Positions 1-12,100 of a DNA stretch of 64,000 nt are shown piece after piece. Both the position numbers and the translations under genes were made by a program. Origin of the DNA: Ectocarpus siliculosus. Taxonomy: Eukaryota > Sar > Phaeophyceae > Ectocarpales > Ectocarpaceae. Below the pieces are notes generated by a model. The model did no database searches, was not told the origin of the DNA, and saw only the letters and a program-made list of their open reading frames with translations. Position 1 is the stretch's first letter. Each line of letters starts with the position of its first letter. Where the stretch lies: contig FN649734.1 in assembly GCA_000310025.1 (NCBI GenBank), positions 827,406-891,405 on the forward strand. Direction: 5' to 3'.

Positions 1-1417
1 TTGAGACGCATAGCACGTGCTCGATGCATGGGTGAGACCGGTTTGGAAACCCGACGCTCTAGAAAGCCTCAAAATATTTGGACGTTGCATTTCTAATTTG
101 TAGTACATCGTCCACCTTCCCTACCTCCCCTACGGCACCATGCATCACAGGTGGAGCTGGGCTGGAGTGATTGCAAGAGGATCGGGCGGGAGTTTCCCGG
201 TAGAGCGAGACATCGTTGCCTGGAGAAGGCCCAGCGTACACGCACACCTTTCCGGGTTACAAGGTCAGGCCCGATAATGCGAATGGAGGACCCGCCGCCA
301 TCGTCCACGCTTGTCCACGCGTCTACTCATTGGGTAGATCAAGAGGGGATTCGCAACGCGGAATACGGTGGGATCCCCCCCGCCAAAAGCAACACGGACG
401 ACGACAACATGTTCGGCGGCAACGACCGACTCACCAAGGACCCGAGCCTGCGGCGATCGTTCCCGGCTGCGCCGGCCTGGGGTGGAGACGGTGCAAGCCT
501 CGGACACGTAGCATCAGCAAGAGCAACACCGGGGGGTTCTGGAGCAGCGCCCGCCACGCCTGACGGATCAGCGGCACGAGCACCGAGGAAAGAAGGTGGA
601 GGGAGAACACTGGGTGAAAACTCCGGGATGATGAGCGGGCTAGCGGTGGAAGCAGGCGATGGCGGGGAGGGGGGCGGGGTTGGCCGTGCACAAAGCAGCA
701 CGGGTGGAGGGGACGCGCGGCTCCGGGGTCTCACCAGCAAGGCAAGCCGGGAGTTATTAGCGTTGGGTTTCCTGATGCTCTTGAATCTCGACGGTGGAGA
801 TTGCAACATGAACTATCTTGCAGAGCCTGTTACGGACAGGGAAGATATCGCGGTATGCTGCGTGGGCGTGGGGAGTCGTAGAAACACTGCTTCCGCTAAC
901 GCTAAGAATTCATTGCTAATTTATCCTAGAGATAGATTCATTGGGGTATATTAATCATGAACAACATGAACGAAGGGTCTGGGCCATAGCGGTTGACCTC
1001 CGAGACGACTTGAATACCTCAGAAGTAATTCGGGAACACACATGTTTGTTGGCACGCTTTTTTGTACATGGCCTCATTTCGTGTGTCGGACGTCGGTTGC
1101 CGGGATGTAGAACTGTAAGCACCCAGCTTCTTAAGTACAAGGTTTGCCTGCTTCTTGCGTGACACCTGACGTTTCGCCTTCCGCCGTCACTAAGCGGGGC
1201 TAGTACGGTGCTCCGAAGAGTGTGGTTGTTCGTTCGCCGCTCAAGGGTGACAAGAATTATTCAGCAGCAGTAGCAGCATCCCCGACTTCAGGCCATGTGG
1301 ACAGCATGAAGTATTTGCGATAATGTTTCAGCGTTCTGCCTCATTGTCTATGTTGCCATGCCACGGACTGCGGATCCCCGCTGGCCTGTCGTGTTTCGCC
1401 TTCCCTTGTGATTCCAG
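1..1417. other. Upstream region of the rotatin gene; GC-rich ORF 151-954
   Basis: No exon is assigned here with confidence. A plus-strand open frame at 151-954 (267 codons) is rich in Gly, Ala, Ser and Pro, like the low-complexity parts of genuine exons further right. It could hold part of the rotatin first exon, an exon of another gene, or 5' untranslated sequence. The rotatin initiator Met must lie upstream of 1418 and end in phase 0, because the 1418 exon is preceded in frame by a TGA. I could not pick a donor/ATG pair that also encodes the expected short amphipathic start. From 955 to 1417 I see no coding signal. Confidence 0.4.
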
Positions 1418-3118
1418 CTCCGGCATCCGCTGGCGGACGTGCGCGGCCGTGCCATCTCCAATCTGAGCGGGTGAGTGAAATATGGGTGGACGTCCCAACG
1501 GTTCGGAACGGCTTTTTCTTCGACACATTTGAGTCGGTGCTTGTTCTTTATCTACGTTTAGAACAGGAACGATTGCAACGTATGCGTGGAGGGTTGGTTC
1601 TGTGCTGCTGCAGAACTTTTTTTCGGATATTGCCCAGGAGAACGGTTGGGCACAGAATACACGCACCTCCGTCCACCCAAATAAGTTTAGCGCTAGTGTC
1701 CGCAAACCCTGAGGTGTACCGTTCCCTTCACACAACGTGCACCCGCGCTTCCCCCCGTCATGCGGTACGGTACGGGTCCCCTTTTCGTCCGCGGCAGGAA
1801 AATCTCGTTGGGCCTCCTAAGCCCCTCGGACCTATTGCGGGAGGAGCCATCTTTTTTCTCGGACGTTGTTGCTCTTCTTTCGGAAGGGATAGGGTTTGAA
1901 CCATCCGGAAACCGGTCTCCGGAGCGCGGGTCGTTGGAAGGAAGTTCCGCATCGGCGATCCTGGTGCTCAACCTCTGCGTGCTGCTAGTAAAGGTACTGA
2001 TTTTTGGTTTCAGCATGAGCGGCGTGCGCAGAGGGTCGAGAAGATTTTTTTTTCCTCCAGACAGTAGTATGGACTAAATAGCTCCGTACCGCCTTTCAAG
2101 GCTCGCCTCCACACTCTTCGACAGACGCGACAGACGCGCTTCTGAACCAAGCACGTCGTGTTTTTTTTTTTTGTTCTACCACAGGGGCGTGTGTGCCCTG
2201 TCTGCCAGACGACGAATATTTTATCTAGAGCATGCTGTCAGCCTGGCAATCCCAATCCCATGCGTAGCACAACATATCTCGGGTCCACGGCTCGCACCCC
2301 ACCCCATTACGTTTTTCCGTGTCACTCCCGAACCCATCCCATCGCGGTTATTCCATGTCACACCCCAACCCATTCCACCACGGTTATTCCGTGTCACACC
2401 CCAACCCATTCCACCCCGGTTATTCCGTGTCACACCCCAACCCATCCCACCGCGGTTTTTTCGTGTGGCAGGACCCGGGATGTCGCGCTCGTCTAGCGGG
2501 GGGGGGCGCCGCCATCCCCCTCTCCAGGATGATGACGATGGCTGAGTCTTCGCGGACTAAAGGCGGAGGCGAGCTTCGTCTCCTCGCGGCAGAGGTGAGA
2601 AGAAGACTTGCAGATAGAAATGGATGGGTGTACACACTGAGTGAGTTGAGGGTGTCACATGGACGGGAAAAGGTGTGGTTTGGTCGCCTGATACATACGA
2701 AGGGATTTCGAAGCAAGCTTTGACGAGAGATCGGGGACAATTCGGGAGTGTGACCACGAGTGGTAGGCAGGCCGGGAAGCTCGGAACGGGGGGCGGAATT
2801 CGTCGTGCCGTCCTCCAAAGCGAGGGAAACAATCATTGTTTTGTCGCCGGAACCGTGAACCTTCACTCCCCACTGCCAGGTCTTGGAGCTCGTGGAAACC
2901 TCCCCGGGTACCCGTGTAGCTCCTGAATCCGTGGCGGTTTCGGGGGAGGGGCCGGGTACTGCTAGCCTCCCACCGGTAACGGTGCCTGCGCGTCAGCAGG
3001 GATTAGCGTGGAGGGAAGTCGACCTTCCGAACGGTCAACAAAGTCCAGAGCACCAGCACCAGCACCAGCAGGAGACGGAGGAGGCGTGCGCGCTATTCGG
3101 AGACGGGTCGAAGCCCAG
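1418..3118 (+). CDS. RTTN: RTTN exons: N-terminal rotatin domain
   Basis: Four exons (1418-1470, 1798-1993, 2472-2594, 2880-3118) encode the conserved N-terminal rotatin domain. The start reads LRHPLADVRGRAISNLSG, matching the family pattern of a Leu-Gly-His-Pro segment followed by an 'EIR.RAL' helix. It continues into KISLGLLSPSDLLREEPSFF, then a Leu-rich helix ending at 1993. The third exon opens DPGCRARLAGGGAAIPLSR, equivalent to the 'P..R..L...GAV..L' helix pair of the family. The fourth exon ends in a Gln/His-rich, disordered stretch. Phases are 0/2, 2/0, 0/0 and 0/2. The acceptor of the third exon lies directly behind a 36-bp minisatellite. Confidence 0.85.
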
Positions 3119-6100
3119 GTACGGTGGGGGATGATCTCCGGAGATGGCGACGTTTAGTGTCTGGGTGTATTTTCATGATGGTACGATCGAAGACCCGCCC
3201 GGCACGAGAGGAATTTTCTCCGTAGGACTCACTCCGGATCCCGTGTCCCTCGGCACAAAGGGAGGGTTGTGTACCGTCATCATTTCATCGTCATGGTGGA
3301 GGTGGTGACTTTGTGGTCTAGGGGGTAGTACCGTGTAGAGCATAACTCTTTTGGCTGGCAGAACGCCTGCATCGTTCCGCCAACACTCATGCAGAAGGTT
3401 GCCTCCTTATTCTTTTGTTGATCACTCTCCCCTTGATTGTTTCGCTCGGACAACAGCACCGGGTTTTGGCGACAGCCCCAACCGACTTCTCGGGGTGATG
3501 CTCAATTTATTCCGCTTGGAAACGTCCGTTCGCAACGTCCTAGAATTTGGAACGGCGTGTGTGTGGGCTGTGGACCTCCATGTCCTGTTGTCAATCTCGT
3601 CCCCTCGGGACGTGCTCATGCCCGTGATCGCCTCAAGAAGGTGTGCTAGGCGTACTCAGCACTAGATCCGGATCTAGAACGTTTCGTGTATCTGTGGTAC
3701 GTACTTGTACGAGAGCGATCCCCCTTGTCTGCCGTGCGTGGGCCAGCGTGGCCTATTCGCTCGGTAATCACAATGTCTCTCTAGTCAACCGTTTCTTCGC
3801 GCCTCTGACGATAAGCGCCCGCTACCCGCATGAAGGTGGCCCCGCTGGACGAAGGATTTCGTGGACGGCCCCCTGTTGTCCGCCGGGAAGAACGCTTCGT
3901 CCGAAACCGTGGTGGCCTGCCTCTGCGCGGGGTGGCGCTTCCCGCACGTGCGCCTGGTCAGGTACGTGTTTGTGTGTGTCTGTGTGTCTTAATTGTTAGC
4001 ACCGACCGCACCATCCGCTGGCCAATGAAAATAAAATGACGTCAGTCTTTGTAGCGTGGTCAAAAACGCGTACGCGCTTTCTAGTCGGAGGGTTCTCTAT
4101 GTGCGTGGGCAGCGGCGAATTATGAAGCAAAACTGGTGGGCAAATATGCGTAAAACTTCGTCTTCCGAAAGTGTTTATTAGCCCCGTTCCTCCTAGCCAA
4201 CTAAATTGTATGTGCCCTCCGTGTTCCGTGTGCTGGGACAGGTCGGAAGAGTCGGCGCTTTTCGACTTCGAGGTCCGCTTCCGCACCGCCTCGACCCCCG
4301 CGGGCGAGACCGGCCTGCTGCGCTGCCTGAGGCACCTTCGCGACGAGATCGTGGAGGACTATCCCCCCGAGGTACTCCTCCAGAGGCCCGGATCGTTCGG
4401 CCGCTTGCTGTCGCTGCTAAGGTGGGTCTTGTTTCGTTGGGAGTGGGGGGGGGTTGTACTCCTACCCTTCATGCCGTAGTCGTTAGACCATTGACCCCGG
4501 ATCCCTGCAAGAAAGCCGAGACGGAGCACGCCGGGTTCTCACCGGACCAGGCTCTCACGTCACCAAACGCGAAGCGCCGTGAGGTATTTGGCTAGTCGTA
4601 TGAAGGGTGCGCTGCATCCTGCTAAGGGTGTTCGGCATATTGGGCTTACTTCCTTGCGAACGGATGACAGTTGCGAAAAACTAAATATATTCCTGGTGCT
4701 TTCACTTCCAGAGACAGTCCTGAGTACTGTGTAACTGCCTCGAGGGTGCTTGACCAATTTACCACAACGTGGTGCGATCATCCCCTTTGTGCGAGGTGAG
4801 GGTCTTCGACCCCGCCGAAGCCAAAAGTACGCACAAAAAAAACTAAGCACCCCCCCATCGCGTAGAGAGACCCGTTCGCCCTGGTGTGGTGCGCTGCAGG
4901 TACCGTGTCTGGTAGTGAGTCTCACTCTTCTTCTCCCATGGTGACCTTCACGATTGATTGTCTTGCTCTTGTTCCCTTGGGTTCGGCTTGTGCTTATTTT
5001 TGTGTCGGTCTCCTCGGGAATTTAGAGTGCGTTGTGCGTGCGTAACGATCACTGTTCTCCCCTCTATAACGGCAGCACGTTGGAGCTACCCCCCCCCGCG
5101 CACCTTACGATCGCATCCATTCCAACGCTGAAACATCTCCCACGTACCTAGTCAACTATATTTCGAGCCAATGGGGGCGCAGGCAGTCTCCCTTCTTTAG
5201 AGGTGTTTTTTTCATCAGCGGTTGTTCAGGTGCTACAAGAGATGGCTCACCCGCACTCATCACGTCCCACCTAACCTCCCTGATTCACTTAACACGGTGT
5301 CCCCTCTCCCGTGAACTACGTTGGCGGTCATCGCGTGACGTCACTCTGTTTTTTTCAACACCACATACAATATTTCCCCCCCCATGTTGCGGCTGCACCT
5401 CCCCATCCTTCCCCCTTCGCTCAATTCCGCCGCATCGAAATTTGTTCTCCCCCACCCACCCCGCCCTTGGCTTGGCCTATCGTAGAACTCCTTCCGCCAG
5501 CGAGCGCGTGATCGAGGAGGCCCTGTCGACCGCGAGCCGGCTCCTCGAGCGCCTGGTGAGGTCTGCCCGCCTGCACCAAGATCCGTCGTTCTTGCCCCCC
5601 TCGCCTTCGGCAAGTGTTGACATCGACGACCAAAGAGCCCCCGCAGCGGGAGAATCAGACGGGTATGCCTTCGGCGGGGCCCCGGCCGGCTACGTCCCGG
5701 GGGGTGGCGGGGCTGCAGGCGGTAGTACCGTATTCGGTACCCGGTACGGCCGTCACGGTGGAGGTGAGCCCACGGATACCGACAGCGGATGGCCGGGATT
5801 TCGCGGCGACGAAGAAGAAAACCACCGCCGCCGCCACCGGCAGCGAGTGCTCTGGGAGCAGCAGCAGCAGCGGCAGCAGCAGCAGCAGGCGGGGGTGCCG
5901 CAAGATCAGCGGATGCGGACGACGATGACCCCGGGGGACGCGGCGGTGGCAACCCTCCTCTCCTTCCGGTACCCCCGGTCCTCGCCAACGGTACGGTTCA
6001 CGGCCGGCGGCGCTGCGTCCACCGCTCGCGACGGCCGGTTGGGAGGGAAACGGGGAGCCGCCGGCTCCACCGGCGGCGGCGAGGTGCCGGAAGAGCTCGG

Positions 6101-9100
6101 GAAGGCGGGGCCAGGGGGCAGCGGAGGAGTTAGCGTGTGCGGCGCCCTGTTCGCGCTGTTCTTGTCGGCGTGCCCTCTTCTCGGGTACCCAGCCGCTAAC
6201 AAAGCCAGGGTCACTCTTGCTAGTGGCGGGGGCAGGGTCAACCGCAGCGACGAGAAAGGAGGAGGACCGGCGTCAGAGCCGTCGGGAGGTCCATCCAGGG
6301 TGGCTGTTTTGGCGGGAGAGATGCTTCAGGTGCGCGGAAACCGCTTATTTTTGTTTTTTTGGTTCGGGGGAGCGTGCGCCCCACTGCCCTTCATCCGTCG
6401 TTTCCCTGGCTCGCCTGGAGAAGCCATGAGATGTGTCCGGTGGTTTTGGGGCTGGGTAATGTTCCCAGGAGGTTCCCCAACGCGGGTCCCGCTGTTGGAA
6501 CGTAGACACCGCCGCCGTTCGGGTTAACGAATGAGTATTTTCACACACCCTCCCCTAGGCATGTCTGGTTTGTTGCAGCAAACATCTGGTTCATCCTTGT
6601 TAGTCGTACCTGGGCCGGCAATAACCCGTCATTGCCTCTCCATCCCGGCGTTGTAGGGATACGAGTTCAATGGAATGGTCTGACGATGCGTTTGCATTAG
6701 AACGCCCCCCCGCCTCCCTCTGGCTTCCTGCTCGAGTTCTCTTCCCTCTTCGCCTAGCCTACGATGCTGCCGCAAGGAGTTTTTGGCGGGATACTTGTCG
6801 TGATGGCTCGAATCTGACCTCCTCGCCGAAACCACCTCTTTGTTTGCAGCCATTGGTCAAGCCACCACACGTTCCACCGCACATTTCCTACCCCCCCTCA
6901 GTCGCTGTTTCCGCTCTTGTCGCCACGGAACCCTCAGCCGGTCAAGAGGGTTCCAGACTATCATCGAGTCACCAGGTTCCCTGATCTGTTCCCTCGTCGC
7001 GTGGCGTTGTGTATTACCCCCCCCCCGTCCCCCCCGTCCCGAAGGCGGTGATCCCGTACTTGCTCGAACCACAAGGTAATGACGGGGACTGGGGTGAGAG
7101 CACCGATTCCGCCTCCGCCGGAGGAGTCGGGGGAGCAGCGGCTGGGATGATAACGTGCCCTGTTGACGCTCTCCGGGTGCAGGAGGTCCTGTGCAGCACG
7201 GGCCAAGTCCTAGGGTACACAGGTACCGTCGTCGGTAGGTCCGGCTCTAATGGTGGTTTCGGAGATTGACTTTGTTTGTGTCAAGTTCAGAGCATCGTTG
7301 TTGTACTTTTCACGGGCATTTCCCCCCAGATGGGGGAGGGGGGGGGGGGTAGTTGTGTTCCATTTTCGAGCCCCCCAAAAGGGTAGAGACGAGCGTGTGT
7401 CAAGTGCTGTGAGCAGCGAGAACAGGTTCCCCGGGCTTTGCAGGAGAAATTGTTTTGTCCGAAAGTAGGTTTTTAGCTTCCACGTTGGCGGGTTACACAT
7501 GGCCGTTTCAGAAATTTGGTTGTTTCGTTGTTCGTTGTTTCCGATGGGGAGAGAGGCATCCACTTTCTTTCCAAAGGCGTTGTACACCGCGTGACACTCA
7601 CGCGTCCGCTCTTTACAAAGTTGCTCCCTGTGACGTTTATGGTTTGCTGTGGTCTGTCAAGCTGCAGGAGGAGGAGTTGCACCAGATGGTGGAGCGCCTG
7701 AACCGCTGGTGTCGATCGCCGTCCAGCTACTGCTTCTACTATCACCGGACGACTTGGTGCCAGGTAAGAGCCCTGGCTGAGGCCATGTACCACCCGATTT
7801 GTTTCTAGACTTGATCAAGACTTGACGCACGTCCATCTGTGCCGTTAGCTTCGACACGGAAGGCTATCTGCTCTAGTAGTGTCACCGGGCAACTTGGTGA
7901 TACCGTAAGGTTGCGAGTCAGCGCACAAGGGGTGCGATCGATTTTCAAAGCGCAATTTCTCCACAACCAGGAGGGTGCGAGCGCCAACTGATACTTGTCA
8001 GGAAAGCTCTCGATGAGATATTTCCAAAACCTCCCTTTTCGACAGCAGCAGTGGTATTCTAACCTCCTGGTTGTGGAGAAGTTACGCTTTGAAAATCGTT
8101 CGCACCCCTGTACGCTGACTCGCATCCTTTCAGTAGGTAAGAGCCTTGGCTGAGGCCGTCGAAGGACCTCACCGCTGATTTCGACAGGCAAGGCCACATG
8201 CTTCCGAAGTGAAGTATTGAGTGTCGACGTGCAGCGTTGGCGAGCACCCTGCTGATACCTACCGCGGATGCTGTCGCTGGCGGGAGGGTGGCGGCGACGG
8301 CGACACGCTTGCCGTGGACGTTTTTCGAATGTCGATGTCACGTGGCGCATCTGCAGGCTTAGTTCATCGCTCGTTTTGAGGTGGATAGTCAGCTAGACAC
8401 AAGGGTCTAGCAACACAAGGAAGAAATAGCAAAATCAGAAGAGACTCGCATACCCCCCCCCCTCGCGCTCCTCTCGTGCACACCAGGAAACGACGAACAA
8501 TTCGCCGGAGGCGGCTGTACCGTCGCTGAGACCAGCGTCAAGCTCCCTCCCAGGCTCGTTTTGCAGTTGCGAGACATGGTGCTGGATGCCGGGGAAGCAG
8601 AACGACGGCCCTCTCTCAGGTCGAGGCTGTGGCCTCTGCTTGCTAGGGCTAGTCCGAAGGAGGCGGAGATGCTGCAGGTGACTTCAACCCGACACCCCCT
8701 AGGTTTACGGTGATTGGAAGTGCGCCACCGCGCCGCGCCCCCGTTTTCGTAGTTCTTGGACTCTGCCTTTAATGGTGGGTTCTTCTCTCCGTTGACGTTG
8801 TCTGGTGTGCTCATATGTAGTCTACATATGATAGCATTGCCCAACGTACACGTGCTGTTAGTCGGGCGAAACGATACCGTCTGGCGTTAGCGTTTCGCTC
8901 TCACCTGTGTCATGAGGTCATCTTCTTTTTGACTTGTCCTGCTGTTGCCACATCCCCCCCTCTTTCTCGTGCCATACAGTAGAAGGGCAACACTGCCAGG
9001 ACACCTGATTGTGAACGCGTTGTTCCCTAGCTTTGAGCCTGAAGTGAAGGGTTTAGAACCCAGCAGCGCACGCACAGACTGCGATCCTCTGCACACTTCT

Positions 9101-12100
9101 AATACACGTCGTCTCTTTTCACCTCTCCTCTTGTCGCCTTCAATGATTGGTCGGAATGGTCTCACGCGCGCCCCTTGTTTGTCTTGTGGCGTTCAATATT
9201 CCCGCTTGTAGATCACGCAAGTAGCGTAACTAATGCGTTCCCCCGGCGCCGTGTTGTGGTTTCAGGCCGCCCAGGTCCTGACGAGGCAGGCCGCATTGGT
9301 GCTCAACATCGGGCGAGAAGGGGCAGGAGGAGGATCAGGACCAGGAATGATCGAGGGTTGCGGCGGAGGGGCGGCGGCGAACCGAGGGACATCCTGCGAT
9401 TGGTCGTGGGTGCGGGGGACGCTAGGACAGGTTCGATGCTCCGGGGATACATAGAGACGTGGTCATCGACGGTTCTTGTTTTATGCGTTGCCCGCAAGAA
9501 TCTACCCCTCCCACACACACCAACATACACACAGAACTCGTATCCTCCTATTTTTGTTCCTTGTTAAGCCGCAGCGCTCTGTCAGCAGCGCTGATTTCGT
9601 GTCGTCTACGCCACCACGTCCATCCCACCCCCACTTTCAACCACGCGGCTCCTTCCCAGCAACTGGTTCTTCTACACCCCCTGGTGTTTATTTTCCGTTT
9701 CGGTGCCACATGAAAATACCTTGTAACTTCAGTATCCTCCGCTACCTCCATGATCCTCCCCTGACCTACTTGTCCGCATCTCAGATAAAGGCTGCGCTGC
9801 CCCTCCTTCGCTCCGTGGACGACCCTCGACTAGTCAGCATTGCCGTGGCCCTCTGGTTCTCCGCCGCGAATGCTGCATTTTCCTCGTCGTCGGGCTCCAC
9901 CTCGCCAGGTTGGGACAAAAAAAAACTTGTTGGGATGTTCGAGGAAGTTTCCGCGTTTTGTTGTGCTGAGGAAAGAAGTGGGGATCGCGGTCGTGGTGGC
10001 TTTGCCTCGCGCAGGTATATTCACAGAACAAGTTGAAACGGGGCCTAGTTGCTTGTAGGAATTTGCGTCTTCCCCGACTCAATGGGTACCTGTTCATTGT
10101 CTTGCACTTCGCAAAATTGGGGGGTTCGCCGAGCAAGTCTTGGGTTGTATCCCAGCAGAGCTGGGTTGCTCAGGATTGTGTGTACGCACATGCCTGCACC
10201 AGGAACAGTGTCTCTAACTTTCCGTTCTATGTTGGTACTTGCTGATGTATTCGCGCTGCTCTGTGCGCGGTGATGGCAGTCGAACCTCGGGAGGCCGAGG
10301 GGATCGGTGGCGCGGTCGTTGTCAAATTGGTGCACGGGGAGTTCGGAGAACGGGTGAGTTGCCGACGTTTTCTCTCGTTGTCTCGTCCGGCGGGGCGAAA
10401 TACGTAGTTTGTTCCCCTGCATGACAATAACAACGTCAAAGCAATGCGAATGGGTTCAACAAGCAGCAGTTTGTTTTGTCTACTCCCTCAACAAACCTGC
10501 CCTTTGTCGTATTATAGTACCTAATCTCTGATTGGTCAAATTCGTTCGAGACGTTATATATCTTGTCGCTGCGTCCTCTTTCGCGAACGCCAGAAATCAA
10601 CGTGCGTGCAATTTATTGCACTCTGTGTTTCGGCGATGACGCAGTCTCGATGTCCGCCATGGAGAAACTCATGGCATGCCTGATGCACTCCGCACTCCTT
10701 GCTGTGTCCGCTTGGCGAACCTCGGTTGCCGAAAAAAAGGCGAGTGCCCAAGCAATGCACATGTTGGACGAGCTCACGGCTGCAGATGACACAGTGGCGG
10801 CTGGAAGTGGTTGCATCCAGGTTCCACCTAGGTATGAGGCGCTCTTGATAGTGTGCGGGACCGTTGGGCTTCGCGCCACGTGGCAGCAGGGTCGGTGATC
10901 GCACCGTGTCAGCACGTAGCTCCTTGACTTTGTTGTCATGCACGAGGCCGCCATCTACGGATAGAATCGGAATCCCGAGCAGAAAGGATACACCTTGCAT
11001 TGGTTGTGGAATCACTTCGCTTCGCTTGTACTCATTGTCCAGGTAGGCAGGCGGGCAGGGCAGCGCACGATACGATACGATACGATACGATTGGGTGTGG
11101 TGTGGCCTGGGGGGTATGGCCTGGCGGTAGAAATCGAAGGAGATATGAATGCAGCACATCCCGGGCCGTGTCGTTTCGCACTGTGCCCACCTCATGACCA
11201 TGTTCTCTCTCTCTCTTTCTGCCTTCTCTTTCGCTGTGTGGTCCGGCCTGGTTCGGAACGGCCCACGTGTTCTTTTATTTTTCAAAGTCGTTCTCTTCTC
11301 GACTCGGGGGAACACGTATCAAACCGCTCCGTTACTTCGCAACAGGTCCCCCACACACACAAACGCCCGCCCCCCTGGTCGTTCGCCTGCTTACCTATCA
11401 GGCCTTCCCCGGTCTATATGCCCGTTTTCGCCTCACTTGCTTGAATGACGTGACACCCCCCCCACCCCTCCCGCCCAACAACGATGCCAGCTTCGCCGAA
11501 GCCATGGCTCGACACGGCCTTGCGGACCCTCGCAAGAGACCCTTGACGGCGACCCGCTTGGCGGCCGCGCTCGCCGTTGTCCTCGGAGGAGGTAACGGCG
11601 TCGCCGGAGATCGTGTTGGTGCTGTTGCTTCGGCGGTAACGCGGTCGGCGCCGTCCTCACCGCTGTTTTCGGCGGTTCTCCTTCGAGGAACGGCGACATC
11701 TGGTTCTCCGGGCAATGCTGGTGGTGGTGGTGGTGCTGCTGCTTCTGCTCCTGCTGCGGCTGCTCGCCGGGTCATCGCCAGGAGCTGCACGGCGCTACAC
11801 GGGGTCCTACGCTCCGACGGCAAAGCCAAGAACGTCAGCCTTACCGCCGCCGCCACTGCTGCTGCTGCCACCGCGCGTGCCCTCTCGCCTACTCTCGAAG
11901 CGTTCATCGAGGTCTGCCGTGCCGCTGAGCGTACCGCAGCGTCACCGACAACACCGTCGACAGCAGCAGCGCCGGCATGGCCGGATGAAGGAGCTGCCGC
12001 CAACGGCTGCTTCTGCGGACACGCACGCTTGCCGGCGGGACAGAGCGAAGAACGCGCTAGCAGCTGGCGAGAGGCCCGCCGTGCAGTGTCCTCGCTGCTT

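Noticed and set aside
5341-5988. 215-codon minus-strand ORF opposite RTTN exon 5486-6329
   Set aside because: Arg/Gly/Pro/Ala-rich shadow frame that crosses the intron-exon boundary of the plus-strand gene.
10554-11315. 253-codon minus-strand ORF and a 111-codon plus ORF in an RTTN intron
   Set aside because: No recognisable domain, both strands open, and the minus frame passes through a CGATA microsatellite. Possibly transposon debris but not supportable as a gene.
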